A DNA stretch of 64,000 nt from Gracilaria domingensis. Taxonomy: Eukaryota > Rhodophyta > Florideophyceae > Gracilariales > Gracilariaceae. Below, piece by piece: positions 10,285 to 21,191 of this stretch. Position 1 is the stretch's first letter. Each line of letters opens with the position of its first letter. The notes beneath the pieces are model-generated. The model had not been told where the DNA came from and did no database searches. It saw only the letters and a list, made by a program, of their open reading frames with translations. Both the position numbers and the translations under genes were made by a program. The stretch covers positions 349,927-413,926 of the forward strand of contig VCMS01000018.1 in NCBI GenBank assembly GCA_022539475.1. Reading direction: 5' to 3'.

Positions 10285-10624
10285 GAATTAGTAGAAACTG
10301 TGCGTAGAAATCGAGAGCGGAGTCTTCTAGAAGCTTCTAGAAGTTCCTGCACTGTGTCCAATTGTAGACGTTCCAGCAAGGCACTGAAACTATGAAGTCA
10401 GTCATGACGTCAACTGACGACGCAGACATCACACGTGACATGTCTTGGTAACATTATGACAACTAATGTCAAACAATGACTCTGAAGATCATTAGGGTAT
10501 CAAATCGGATCGCTAGATCACGAGGAATTCAAAAAACGCATCAAAAAATTGAATAACTAAATAGAAGCATAGCAATATAACAAATTCAAATAAAAACATG
10601 ACCAGAATTAACGAGATCCTAACA
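10285..10624 (-). repeat. left direct repeat (3' LTR) of element C
   Basis: 340 bp, about 90% identical by eye to 17102-17441 in the same orientation. It ends CCTAACA directly next to the purine-rich tract, which is where a 3' LTR starting TGTTAGG on the minus strand should sit. The outer (left) edge is not a clear TG, so the true LTR may begin a few bases earlier or be truncated. Confidence 0.7.
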
Positions 10625-10638
10625 TCACTTCCCCCATT
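10625..10638 (-). other. polypurine tract of element C
   Basis: On the minus strand this reads AATGGGGGAAGTGA and abuts the 3' LTR start TGTTAGG. This is the usual place for the plus-strand primer of reverse transcription. Confidence 0.6.
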
Positions 10639-10659
10639 AGGGAGAATCGTCTCGACTCG

Positions 10660-10950
10660 TTAGTTGTTGGGCGTACCATTCGGAATAAGATGATTCTGAA
10701 ACTGTCCTGGAGGGTTAGGGAAGAGAACTATATCGGAACACGGTTCAAACGTTATGAAAAGATCAGTATTATCTCCAAATTTCTCGATGTGTAGAATAGC
10801 ACTTTCAATTGTATCCAAGAATGTATCTCCGGGATCCGGCGAGAGGTAGCCAAACTGAGATACCAGGTAAGAGAATAGGAATAGAACGAACTCTTCATAA
10901 ATATCTTCAAGTGTGCCATCTTCATGAGCTTTGATTAGTTTTCTTAGCAT
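10660..10950 (-). CDS. 96-aa ORF downstream of the chromodomain in element C
   Basis: ATG-started open frame of 96 aa between the chromodomain remnant and the 3' LTR. The protein is acidic, with Phe/Leu-rich helical segments in its first half and a Pro/Asn-rich tail. I recognise no family. It may be an accessory gene of the element, since its position matches the space between pol and the 3' LTR, or chance. It is unbroken although pol is broken, which is a weak argument for chance or recent capture. Confidence 0.3.
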   Translation of the reverse strand: MLRKLIKAHEDGTLEDIYEEFVLFLFSYLVSQFGYLSPDPGDTFLDTIESAILHIEKFGDNTDLFITFEPCSDIVLFPNPPGQFQNHLIPNGTPNN

Positions 10951-11206
10951 GATGGCATTCTGTGGGGTCAGAAATGGTCCTGGAACTTGCAGAAAGGCAA
11001 AAACAATATGACATGAAGCCCATGCAAGACGAATATTTCGAAAAGTTCGTCGGTAATATCATCAAATCAGGTTTGCATCCTCCGTCCGCCGAGAACTATA
11101 CGGCGATATAACTGACTTGCATTGTCGAATTGCAGATTGTTCGCGATGTTCGGCTGTCCTTTGTTCGTCATTGTTCGTGATGGTTGGTTACTAAGCCCGG
11201 ATATAT

Positions 11207-12414
11207 TCAGAGGTTGTGGCTTCTTTTATACTGCTCTAGGAGGTCATGACAGTTCTTGAGTTCAGATGCAGGGAGCCACATATTTTCGTGATCGCGATAG
11301 CCAAGACATTTGACAAGGTAATCTGACTTGCGTTTCCGTTTTCGATGATTAAGAATTGCTTGTACTTCATATTCTTCTGTTCCGTCAGATAGTTCGATAG
11401 CTGCGGGTTTTGGCCGGGATTTTCCCATGATAGTGTCCTCGTGGTATCTTCTGAGTAATTGACAGCGAAACACATCATGCATTTTTCTTTGCTTCATGAC
11501 AGGTCCTATATCAAGTCGAAAGGTAACTGGGCTCACTTGTCAAGTGATTATGAATGTACCACAGTACTTGATTCCCAACTTTTTTTGTGGGCCTGTTTCG
11601 TCCATCTTGAGGTTTTTAGTTGAAAGCATGACTTGGTCACCAACTTTAGATCGCAAGGAGTTCTTTTCTGATTGTAATACGTGTCAAAGTACTTCTTTAT
11701 CTTGATGATTTGGTTTTGTGCAAGCTTAACAGACTCCAAGATACTTCTCACAAAATCATAAGCAGCTTGATTCTGGGAGGTAATTATATCCATTGGTAAA
11801 ACACGAGGTTCTTCCCCATATTTGAGAAAGAAGGGAGTAAATGACGTGGTAGAATTGACCGAAGAGTTGTAAGCAACTTGAAATTGAATAAGATGCTTGT
11901 CCCAATTATTCTGTCTGTAATTGACAAAACATCGGATCATTTCTTCGATCTTCTTATTCATTACTTCGGTTCGTCCATCAGTCTGTGGGTGGTATGCTGA
12001 TGATGGCTTCAACTTTGTGCCAAGATATCGGAATACTTTCTTACTGAACTTACTCATAAATATCGAATCTCTATTGGATACTATGGCATCGGAAAGTCCA
12101 TGAGGACGATAAATATTCTCGAGATATATCTGAGCTGTTCCGACAGCCGTAACATTCTTGGTTGTGAATATGATACGTATAAGTTTCGAAAGGCGATCAA
12201 CTACGACGTAAATGGCCTTTGTTTAGACTTGGTGCGTGGAGGTGGGGTAATGAAATCCATTGTGATCTAAGACCGCTTCTTCAATGGAGGTTCTAAGGGC
12301 TGGAGGTATCCATGTGGCTTCTTGGTAATTGTCTTCGTCTCTTGACACCTCTGGCATGTTTTCGTGTAGGTGTATACGTCTTATTTGAGGGTCTTCCAAA
12401 CGTATGGGTTCCAA
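11207..12414 (-). pseudogene. integrase and chromodomain remnant of element C
   Basis: Three frames carry the end of Pol: 12414-12223 (zinc-binding part, with the true reading partly in another frame), 12057-11548 (catalytic end, including a SAYHPQTDGRTE motif holding the catalytic Glu) and 11536-11207 (chromodomain). In the chromodomain the Trp of the VKW-GY motif is replaced by Cys, which would damage the aromatic cage. Several frameshifts are needed to join these pieces, so this is not a working integrase. Confidence 0.8.
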
Positions 12415-14354
12415 ATTCTTCTTAATTTCTTTTTAAATTCCATATGTCCTGGCGAAGGGAGATCATTACTTTCGAATAAAATCTTAGTTCTGATTTCTCC
12501 ACTGGGTACACACAGCTTATTCTTGAAGTAGAGAAGATTTCCTTTTCGTTCAAAGGAGAGTTCAGGGTTGTTGTAAGCAGCAGAAAATTCGTTGTGATTC
12601 TTGTATCCTTCAGTGAATTCGCACATATCCTTCTTAGATATTTCACCAATAAGAGATAGAGAGTTCAACGGGCTGGTTCTGGAGATTGCTTCATCTAGTA
12701 GAGAGAGGTTGCTAGCCAGCGGATCTTCAACATGCTTAGGATATCCTGAGAGAGCATCTGCAACTATGTTGGATTTTCCTTTGATTGGCTCAAAAGTGAA
12801 ATCAAACTCAACGATCCTTTCGAGCCATCTTACTTGACGTTCAGAAAGATCTGGATGTTTTTGCACATACTTCAGCGGAAAATGATCTATACGCACTTCG
12901 AAGCGTTGACCATGTAAGTAGGCTCTCCAAATTCTTAACTTGTCTACAACTGCAAGAAGTTCTCGCTCGTGGGCGGCGTGGCGTTGCTCGGCTGGGTTCA
13001 AGGTTCTTGAATTAAATGAAACAGGTCGGGCAATACCGTTCTCTACTTGTTCTAATACTACTCCTGGGGCATACTGAGATGCGTCCGTGGTTACGATGAT
13101 AGGCAGTTTGGGGTCAAAATGACGGGGCACAGGTGTACTCGAAACTGCTTCTTTCAGATTTGTGAAGGCGTTTTCTTGGTCCCCTCCACACTTGAATGGG
13201 TTCTTTCCACACAGGGCGGTTAGTGGTTTTGATATTTCGGAGCAGTTCTTAATAAATCGTCGGTAGTAATTAACAAGTCCAAGAAAAGCTTGAACGCGGG
13301 TCTTTTTCTTCGGTGTTTCCCAATTTGTGATGGCTTTCACTTTTTGTTTCTCTACTGATATGCCATCTGGTGTAACAACATGTCCGAGGTATTCAACTTC
13401 CTTCTTCAGAAATTCGCACTTTGAAAGCTTCCCATACAGCTTATGTGCGCGAAGTTGGTCGAACACTTTTCTAATGTGTTCCAAGTGCTCCTCTACATTT
13501 TTGCTGCAAATCAGAATGTCCTCAAGGTACACTAGAACGAACTTATCCAAGTGATCTTTCAGTACACTTTTCATTAAGCTCATAAAACTTGCGGGTGCGT
13601 TTGTGAGACCAAAAGGAAAGACGAGAAACTCAAAGTGACCATACCGGGTTCTGAATGCAGTCAATGGAATGGAGGTATCCGAGAGTCTAATTTGGTGATA
13701 ACCCCAGCTTAAATCGACTTTTGAAAATACTTTTGCGCCACGGAGTTGGTCAAGAATATCATCAATCCATGGAATAGGGTAACTGTTTTTGATGGTCAAC
13801 TTATTAACGGCTCGGTAATCAATGCAAAGCCGTAGGATTCCATCCTTCTTGGCTGCGAATAGAACAGGCGCACCGCAAGGGCTTGACCTAGGTCGAATAA
13901 AACCTTGTCCTAAAAGTTCATTGAGTTGCTTCTTTAGCCCTTTCAACTCTTTATCTGACATTCTATATACGCCTTTCTTCTGTGGTGTTGCTTCAGGGGA
14001 TAACTCGATATGAAAATCTTGTTCCCGGTGAGGGGGTAATCCTTTTGGTAATTTCTCTGGAAATAGGTTCTTGTATTCTTCAAGTAGTTCTTTGAGTTTA
14101 TTATCATTCGCTGGTTCATAGGTTTCTTCTTTTGAAGGCCGGAGTGCTACAGCAAATACAGGTTGCTTCCTTCGAACTGACTTCTTGATTGTGTTCAGAG
14201 AAATTAACTTCTCGTTCTTTTTAATGTTTGATTTGATGAAAATGGTTCTGGATTTGGGAACAAAAGAAATTTCAGTAGCCCGGTGGTTTATATAAGGGTT
14301 GTATTCATCTAGCCAGTCTTTTCCTAAAATTGACGTCATATCCGTATAATGCAC
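12381..14354 (-). pseudogene. pol: reverse transcriptase-RNase H frame of element C, active site altered
   Basis: 657-aa open frame covering the RT fingers/palm and RNase H, still open over nearly 2 kb. The RT catalytic box reads Tyr-Leu-Glu-Asp instead of Tyr-X-Asp-Asp, so one metal-binding Asp is lost and the enzyme should be inactive. RNase H keeps its first Asp (TTDAS). The frame overlaps the protease frame at its start. Intact length combined with a dead active site suggests fairly recent decay. Confidence 0.85.
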
Positions 14355-14832
14355 ATATTGCGAAGCGTCTTTTTTCTCTTAGTTCTTCAATTTGGATATC
14401 TACTCCATCTTCTCGGGTTTCTTGGAGCACAGTAATGGAGCCGTTGGCTATTTCAGCTTCATAACTAGTGTCAATGGTTGGGACCTTCATCCTCTTGCAT
14501 ATGGCTTTGGGCAGACAACTGATTTCGGAAACGTTATCGAACAGAGCCGTACATTTTCTGCCATTGATGAATACATGTGCAAGGAGTAGTCCAACAGAAG
14601 GTGTTTCAAATGGTGACGCTAAGCGTGAGGTAAGAAGTCTATGTCTTCCGTTACTTGATATTTTTTCTGGGGTACAATGGTTATCTGCAGATTCAATAGA
14701 TACGTCGGTTGCTGGCTTAATCAATTGTTCTGTTTCGATAGAATTCAGTAGAATGCAGTGGTAGTTCGGTGGAACTGACGTGGGCTCTCCGAATGACCCT
14801 GGAGTCAGGTCCTCTGGGAGTTTTTGGGGCAC
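14305..14832 (-). pseudogene. protease region of element C, active site altered
   Basis: 175-aa frame with the shape of a retroviral-type aspartic protease. The motif that should read Asp-Ser/Thr-Gly reads Phe-Asp-Asn-Val here, followed by SEISCLP, so the catalytic triad is broken. It overlaps the RT frame (14354) and the gag frame (14805). Confidence 0.7.
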
Positions 14833-15677
14833 TGTTCATCACGTGCCATATGTCCAGGTTGTCGACAGCGGAAACAGACTCCCAGCTTTCGACAGTTCTC
14901 TCGTTCTTCCTTGGTTAACTTCTTCAGCTTCATATTCCTAATATCCATGGGTACCAGTCCTTGAGATGATCCAGAGCCGCCAGGTTGCCTGCCAAACCGC
15001 GCCTGTCCATCCCTTCGGAACGCAGATTCAACTCGCTCAGCGTCTTTCATTGCGTCGGTCAAAGATTTATACTCATTGGTGCAAAGCTCTTTCCAGATAT
15101 AGCTCTTCAAACCTCTGGTGTATCTGTCGATTTGCTCTTCCATACTGATGTTGGGGATCTCGCGCACAATCTTGAAAAAGTCTTCATTGAACTGTTGAAC
15201 ATCTTTGTACTGCTTCCACTTGCTTAGTTTGTCTCGAGCAAGTTTCTCTTTGTTGACAATAGTAAATCGTTTTTGAAGATGTTCAAAGAGTCCTTCAAGG
15301 GTTTGCAACTCCAGTCCGTTTCTTTGCTGGGCTAGAAACTACTCATGAGCAGCTCCACTGATGTAACTAAGCGCAATCGTCAATGCTTTTTCGTCCGGGG
15401 TTCCATCAAGATAATTGCGAATATGAGTGATCCAACTGTCAATGCTTTGCTTTCATGTAAACGTTGGGGGCTTTTTGATCTTTGGATTCGTAGAGGGGCT
15501 GTCCTTATTGGCTAGGACACTGAGTGAGGTTTCGAGAGCGGATATCTTTGTTTGTGCTTCTTGCTTCAACAAATCCATGTGAACCGGTGTGTCTTCAAGC
15601 GCGCGAGCCATGCTTTGGATCATTTGGCCTGCACGCACCTGTGTGGGTTTGCCTGGGTTGCCTTGAGGGGTCGTCAT
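14805..15677 (-). pseudogene. gag: gag of element C, frameshifted
   Basis: Two frames make up gag: 15677-15453 (N terminus, ATG start) and 15308-14805 (capsid-like core plus nucleocapsid). The second part has the Retrotrans_gag-like pattern with LF-HLQKRF and the EQ-DRYTRGLK segment. It ends with CFRCRQPGHMARDEQC, a zinc knuckle with one extra residue before the last Cys. The middle (about 15450-15310) is broken by at least one frameshift. Confidence 0.75.
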
Positions 15678-16128
15678 TGTCTGAGTTGTACGAAACTAGG
15701 AACCTTTGAAACTGGCTCAAATAAGGGGGTTGCGAAAATAAATTGTCTAATTCTTTGAAAAGTGCAAATCAAGCCTCGCGCTGCCACTTTAAAAAATTGC
15801 AATTTGAAGGTTGTAGGCAAGCACTGCCGCGCGTCTGGTCTAGTAGCTAGGTGGCGCAGGTGCAATATCAGAGGTTCTAGGTTGGATTCTCTTTGATGTA
15901 AGTTGCAATTGCAGCCGGAGTGGTTCAATTAAGGTTTCTTCAGTTCAATTAAAAAGCGTCAAGAGACTGAAAAGATAGTAAGCCCTGTACAGCGACTTCT
16001 CCCTTGACAATGTTAAGTAGTATGAACGTAGCGGAAACAGGAACACAACCACAAACGGTAGGTAAAAGGGAAGAACGAGCAATTCTTGAAAACTTTTGTC
16101 AACGCAACTTGTTTAGGTCATATTTTAC
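15678..16128. other. leader segment of element C between gag and the zinc-finger ORF
   Basis: No coding frame recognised. A stretch at about 15830-15900 has weak resemblance to tRNA A and B boxes but does not fold as a tRNA (see rejected items). Confidence 0.3.
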
Positions 16129-16779
16129 TTAGAAATAACGCTGTTGACGACGGTTTTCTTTATTGACAGCTGCCTGATGCTTGCGTCCACCTCGGTGATC
16201 CTCGCAATGCTTCCAGTTATTGAATGAAAGGATGCCACAATCGTAACAACCAAGTAGTGGCCGCTTGTTGAGGACCTTGTTTCGGTGTCGGCTACCAGAC
16301 AAATGTTCTCGGAGTTGTACTCGGCTATTGAAACGGAGTTCACAATCGTCACACCTGGAGATCTTAAGGCGGTTTCGAAGGGTACGTTTGCGGTGCCTTT
16401 TGATCCGATCGGTGGCTACACAGAGGGTATGCAGGTTCGCATAGTCACTAATTGGCAGTAACCTCCGCGGGGTAGCCTTGGTAGCCTCAGTGTCCGATCG
16501 AATGCCTGACAAAGGTGTGTCGTCAACACGGGTAGGATGCTGACGGGGAGGTGACGGCAGGGGAGATGAAGTATACGGTGTGGGTGAACTCGGTTCCAAA
16601 TCGGAAAAACTCTTCAAAACTGAAGGCTCAGCGGTGTTGACCCGGGGTGGCGGCGGGGGCGGCGATGACGGCGGTTCGGTGGAAATATTCGTGTTCGCGT
16701 ATGTTGACGGGGATGATGGCGGTACCTGGGATCGGTGTATTGAGCTCACCGGAAACACCCAAAATGGGTCAGAACTCAA
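16129..16779 (-). CDS. two-finger C2H2 protein in the leader of element C
   Basis: Open frame of 216 aa between the LTR and gag. The first ~110 residues are Pro/Ser/Thr-rich. Two U1-type C2H2 fingers follow, with spacing C-x2-C-x12-H-x5-H: CDDCELRF..H..SRH at about residues 140-163 and CYDCGILSF..H..GRKH at about 175-198. Fingers of this type often bind double-stranded RNA. There is no in-frame ATG; an in-frame stop lies at 16785. A very good splice donor on the minus strand (GTAAGTATT, 16890-16882) and AG sites near 16775-16787 suggest the ORF is a second exon joined to an LTR-derived leader. The frame is intact although gag and pol are broken. A related ORF sits in the same place in element D. 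Confidence 0.6.
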   Translation of the reverse strand: MSSDPFWVFPVSSIHRSQVPPSSPSTYANTNISTEPPSSPPPPPPRVNTAEPSVLKSFSDLEPSSPTPYTSSPLPSPPRQHPTRVDDTPLSGIRSDTEATKATPRRLLPISDYANLHTLCVATDRIKRHRKRTLRNRLKISRCDDCELRFNSRVQLREHLSGSRHRNKVLNKRPLLGCYDCGILSFNNWKHCEDHRGGRKHQAAVNKENRRQQRYF

Positions 16780-16881
16780 CAGTCACTAATTAGCAGGATG
16801 TCTGTGGCTCATCCAAACCTAGGGAATTTTTTGCAGCAAAATCACATAGAGCTGGATGGTCACTCAGTTTCAAATGAGCGC

Positions 16882-16890
16882 AATACTTAC
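16882..16890 (-). promoter_or_regulatory. strong splice-donor match upstream of the zinc-finger ORF of element C
   Basis: The minus strand reads CGCAA|GTAAGTATT, close to the eukaryotic donor consensus. It lies about 110 bases upstream of the finger ORF and could splice an LTR leader exon to it. Confidence 0.4.
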
Positions 16891-17101
16891 TTGCGATGGC
16901 TACCAATGTTAGAACACTGGATCGGTGTTTGACGACTTGGGTAGATGGTTGAGAACGTGAACGATGTTGACTCCCGAGGAGAAGTCGAGCAGTCGACCAG
17001 GGTTTATATGGAGAATAGGACCTTCGCAAATAGGGTCGCTAACGCAGATTTCTAGAATATCCCTCAAACTAACGTGTGCATGAGTACTGGCCCTTGCGTC
17101 G

Positions 17102-17441
17102 GAATTAGTAGAAACTGTGCGTAGATATCGACAGTGGAGTCCTTTAGAAGCTTCTAGCAGTTTCTGCAACGTGTCCAATTGTAGACGTTCCAGCAAGGCC
17201 CTGAGACTATGAAGTCAGTCATGACGTCAACTGACGAAGCAGACATCACACGTGACATGTCTTGGTAAATTTATGACAACAAATGTCAAACAATGGCTCT
17301 GAGTATCATTAGGATATCAAATCGGATCGCTAGATCACGAGGAATTCAAAGAACGCATCTAAACATTAAATAACTAAATAGAAGCATAGCAATATAACAA
17401 ATTCAAATAAAAACATGACCAGAAGTAACGAGATCCTAAAA
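17102..17441 (-). repeat. right direct repeat (5' LTR) of element C
   Basis: 340 bp copy of 10285-10624, with scattered substitutions (about 10%). It ends CCTAAAA where the left copy ends CCTAACA. No primer-binding site starting with TGG was found at its inner edge, so that edge is uncertain. Confidence 0.7.
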
Positions 17442-18149
17442 TCTGTTGATTCGGCGCAAGCAAAGGCCAATTTTTTACTCGCCCCAGTCGAAGACGTCCG
17501 CTTCCTCCACCTCCATTTTATGTCGAAGATGCAGAAGAAGCTATGGAAGACCCGCACCTCACACTTAGCGAAACAAGAAAGCAAAAATCTCTCAATCCGT
17601 AGTGAAGCGGAACGACTTTATATTTGGATCACACAGCAAGGAGCATGCCACCCTCAAATCGTACTCTGGACTGAGCCCATCATCACGTACTCTCACCTTC
17701 AACCAGCTTCTCGGCTGTCATATTCTATCTTCAATGATTTCGGCCGGAGATGACGTTCCGCAGCATGTTTCCAAGTCATTCCAGAAATAGCATCGCAATA
17801 GGAACAGTCCTGCGATTCACGCTGAAGCGGAAGCTACCACTCTCGCTCGCATAGTTCATATTGGCATTTTCAAGCATGCGTCTCCCCTAGAAGCGTTGCA
17901 AAACCGACAAGAACAAAGAAACTGGATGAGATGGGTGATCAGTCGTTTACTCTGTGGGGGGGTGATGCAGGTCTGGCCGAGCGTCTATCGTGTAGCACTA
18001 CTGAGACTGGCAGGTCTTGTACTCTACGGTGCCTTGCACGGGCATCCTCCAGCATGAGTACCACTCACAGCTTGGGCACCAAACTGCTGCAGGGTTTGCA
18101 GCCTGTGCTCATGCTACGTTAGCATGCTGCTCGATTCACACTCCCTCCT
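17442..18149. other. intergenic, nothing recognised
   Basis: Open frame 17415-17753 (+) begins inside the LTR and matches nothing I know. The rest may include the outer part of the copia-like relic, but I cannot show this. Confidence 0.3.
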
Positions 18150-19790
18150 TTTCCTCGTTCTTTGCATAGCTTACTCGGTAGAAGATTAAAAGCTACGCGA
18201 CTCAAACGGTTCGAACTTCAAGCAAAGTCTTCCAGAAAAAAGCAACAACTTCAGAGGCTGCTTCAAAGCGCTGTCCGTCTTAGTAAGCGGGTTGGCAAGG
18301 TTCAGCTTGCCTGGTATCCAGATCATCTTTTCAACGTTATGAGTTTCGAACTAAAACCTCATGACGCTGACATCAGGTCGAATCGACCTGTCGAGACTAT
18401 TACGGCAAGTTGAAAACGTCGTAAAAAGATCCTTCGAATCCACAACAACTATAAGGACCACTTTGATGCCAAGCAGCGTAGTCAAGGCTCTTGAAAACAC
18501 TTTTCCTTCGTCGATGGCCTCTCCAGCTGCCAATATTTTAGCTGATCCGATAGACTTCACGGGACGTTTAGATTTGCGAGACGACCAAGACAGTGCATAG
18601 AAAACAGAGTCCTTCTCAAAGTCCCTAAAAAGAATTCCAGCAATCTAGCCTAACTGTCCGTAGTCGTCCTGTCTGCTTGCATCTGTAAAGACCAATACTG
18701 AGACCTCATATCTCTTTCCATCAGTAGGGCCCACATATTGCACGGTAGACCTACGCTTCTTGAGGTTCTTCAGAATATTGATCTGTGTCACCATGTCCTT
18801 AAATCTCGGACGCAGGCCTTTCTGCTGCAAAAACCTAGCCGCAAATGCGCAAAAGGGTGAAGCTGCCGTCCCTAACCAACCAAGCTAACTATTCAGGGAC
18901 CGAAACGAGGACGCTTCTACTGCATTCAAAACTTCTTCTCATTCCTTTCTGCGCTTGCGGTCGAGCGGATAGGCCTTCAAACTTCTCAAATTCTCGTTCC
19001 CACGTATCATAATCGAGTGATCTTTGAACTGTATGACGTCCAAGCTAAAGTACTTGAATGCTCCAGGACCAAAAACGATTGTTCCCAGTTTGTAGGACTG
19101 CCTGATTCTGTCAATATCCTTCTACACATCGTTGCGCAGTCCATCCAACAGAAGATCATCCGTAATCTTCACAGAAATAGTGGCGATCTCTCCGTTTGAC
19201 TTCTTGTAGAATAACTGCGGCACCTAGACGAGGTGTAGGAAACCAATTTGTCGCATAAGGTCATCGCTCACTCTCTGCCACGTAGCAGAAGCGTTCACCA
19301 GTCTATAGGAAGCTACTCGAAGTAGCCAGTAGTGTCTGGGTCTAGAATTGCACTCTCTCAGAGGAACTACATAGACATATCTACAGGCTTTGCCACTCTA
19401 AAGAAAGGAGCTCTTAATGTCAATCTTGGCCAACGTCCACTTAAGTATAGTCGTCAGTGCCAGCAAAATGCGAATTTCTAAAGGCGGACAAGTCGCAGAG
19501 TCTGTTTTCAGGTTTGCCTTCTGGCTATCTTCGTTACCATGTGGAGCAATTCTTGCCTTCAAAAACAGCGAGCCGTCATCACATCTCTTAATTTTGTACA
19601 ATACGTGGCTGGAAATGACATTCGCGTCCGTCGGCACATCATCAACAGAAACCTTATCTACTGTCTTCATAAAGGCTTCGTCTTCCTTTTGATAGGCGTT
19701 GTGCGTTAGGAATGGGGGCAATCCGTGAGACTGATGTAACATGAATTCCTTTGATCCAAGAACTTCAAAAAACTCTTGCAAAGTGTCCTT
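18150..19790 (-). pseudogene. Ty1/copia-like pol relic (RT and RNase H)
   Basis: Read on the minus strand. At 19781-19398 the start of a copia RT is clear (a LKARIAPHGNED segment, then LAKIDIKSSFL). Continuing leftwards in broken frames there is CNSRPRHYW and a KITDDLL box in place of the usual YVDD. At 18830-18645 comes the RNase H strand VLVFTDAS, and at 18560-18300 the end of RNase H (VDSKDLFTTFSTCRN..DRSIR, then EKMIWIPGK-NLANPLT). Several stops and frameshifts break it. No LTRs were identified. Confidence 0.8.
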
Positions 19791-20908
19791 CTCAAGTCTA
19801 CAAAGGCTACTAAAATCCCAAAAAATGCAAAAATTAAAAACTTTGTTTATATTTCCGTCCTACTTTGTTACACGAGTCACCCCGTGCATTTCAGCTCTGT
19901 ATGTACCTACAGAGCTGAATTACTGGTACCGACGGTACCGGTTAGTTCACGTTATCACCTGTTTGCCCGTAGTCTTATAACGACCTCTTCCTCAGATAGG
20001 TTCAGATCTGGGTACAGTTTCGAATATAAATGTCAAATCAAAACACCAACCAAAGTCCTGTACCCTTATCTGTACCCACATATACATTGCAACACTACTC
20101 ACGTTTTTCACCTGCTAATTCTTGGCAAGTAAACTTATACAAAATCTGTAATATGCGATTAAAGCTACAAAGTTAATCTTTAACATTTCCAATACTCTCT
20201 GCACTTATATAAGAATCACATTGCCTTTGCCATAATCTCCAAAGATTTTCGGACTCAGTTTAATTCTTTGTACATCATTAAAACACAATTGTAAAGAGCA
20301 TTTTATCGACATTCCTATTGTGTTCCTCACTAAGTTCAACATGTGTTACTTAAACCATTTCTTCTGCTTAAACGCCTTCTTATTTCAAAGGAAACTGTTC
20401 TGCATTGTAAAACGACATTCTTACACTGTGCAAAAGAACGAAGCTTCACAATCATTCGCGGTCAGCTGCTGCCACGGCTGTGCCGCGGACATGAGTGCAA
20501 TCGTGGGATGTTCCCAAGTGATTACACTCTGTGCAGCCGCTCGGGATATGGCTGTGCCATATAAAGCTGCATTCTTGGGATGTACACCATCGCCTGGACC
20601 CCGCACGCAACGCAACTCAAGGCGACAGTTATGATCTTGGCATTTATACGAACAGAGACTCTTGTGTTCTAAACATTTACTAAGATCAAAGCAAAACGTA
20701 TACTCAGAAAATGTACGGAGTATACTCACTTTGAGTGAGAACCCTGATATACTTTTTTCATAAAGAAAGCGCTGAGCGGAAGTGGCTTTTCTCTATCGTG
20801 CTTCGCGTGGAACAGCAAAACAGCTTCATTCCAGTTTCGATTGTTAACATCGAAGATTGGAAGGTCTCCATGGGCTTCGGAAACTATGGTTACAAGCTTC
20901 TTGAACTT
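19791..20908. other. intergenic, AT-rich, nothing recognised
   Basis: No gene recognised. A short palindromic patch (GGTACCGACGGTACCGG, about 19925-19941) is present. The open frames 20320-20634 and 20421-20729 have no known match. Confidence 0.3.
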
Positions 20909-21186
20909 TTAATATGCAGACTTTTGCCCAGATGCTCTCCAGCGGCAATCTGTATAACCATGAATTAGCTTCTTGCGCTGTAGAACAGTGTCAAAAAGAT
21001 ACACCGGGTAGAACCGTTTCTTATCACCCCTCCGCCATAACTGAAGAACTTCTTCAATTTGCTTTGGCAGACCCGGAATAAACTGCGTAATCGGCATACG
21101 AAGAGCGCAAACTGCTGCATTAGGACTCGGTGAAGAGATACGCTTGTCAATTGTCTTCATCACATGTGAGGCCCCTTGCACATTGT
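20909..21186 (-). pseudogene. 3' half of the ORF broken by element B
   Basis: Continues, in frame, the minus-strand frame that stops being native at 33228 once element B and one copy of its target duplication are left out. This part gives about 92 residues. It contains a QIEEVLQLWRRGD..RFYPVYLFD segment and a Lys/Arg-rich end, which loosely recalls the GCR1_C-type DNA-binding domain associated with fungal Cryptons. That likeness is weak and I infer it only from pattern. See the 33228-33630 entry. Confidence 0.6.
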
Positions 21187-21191
21187 AAAAC
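21187..21191 (+). repeat. target-site duplication AAAAC, left copy
   Basis: The five bases before the 5' LTR of element B equal the five bases after its 3' LTR (33228-33232). A 5-bp duplication is typical of Ty3/gypsy insertion. Confidence 0.9.

Larger units (their letters stand above)
10285..17441 (-). mobile_element. Ty3/gypsy element C, decayed
   Basis: A minus-strand gypsy element bounded by two direct repeats (10285-10624 and 17102-17441). Order in its own direction: right repeat, two-finger zinc ORF, gag, protease, RT-RNase H, broken integrase, chromodomain remnant, 96-aa ORF, polypurine tract, left repeat. Frame breaks in gag and integrase and changed catalytic residues in protease and RT show it is dead. 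I found no target-site duplication, and the inner LTR edges are uncertain. Confidence 0.75.

Noticed and set aside
15830-15905. tRNA-like stretch with A-box and B-box resemblance (TGGTCTAGTAGCTAGG and GGTTGGATTC)
   Set aside because: No acceptor-stem pairing and no clear anticodon arm; at best a worn SINE or tRNA relic, not a tRNA gene.
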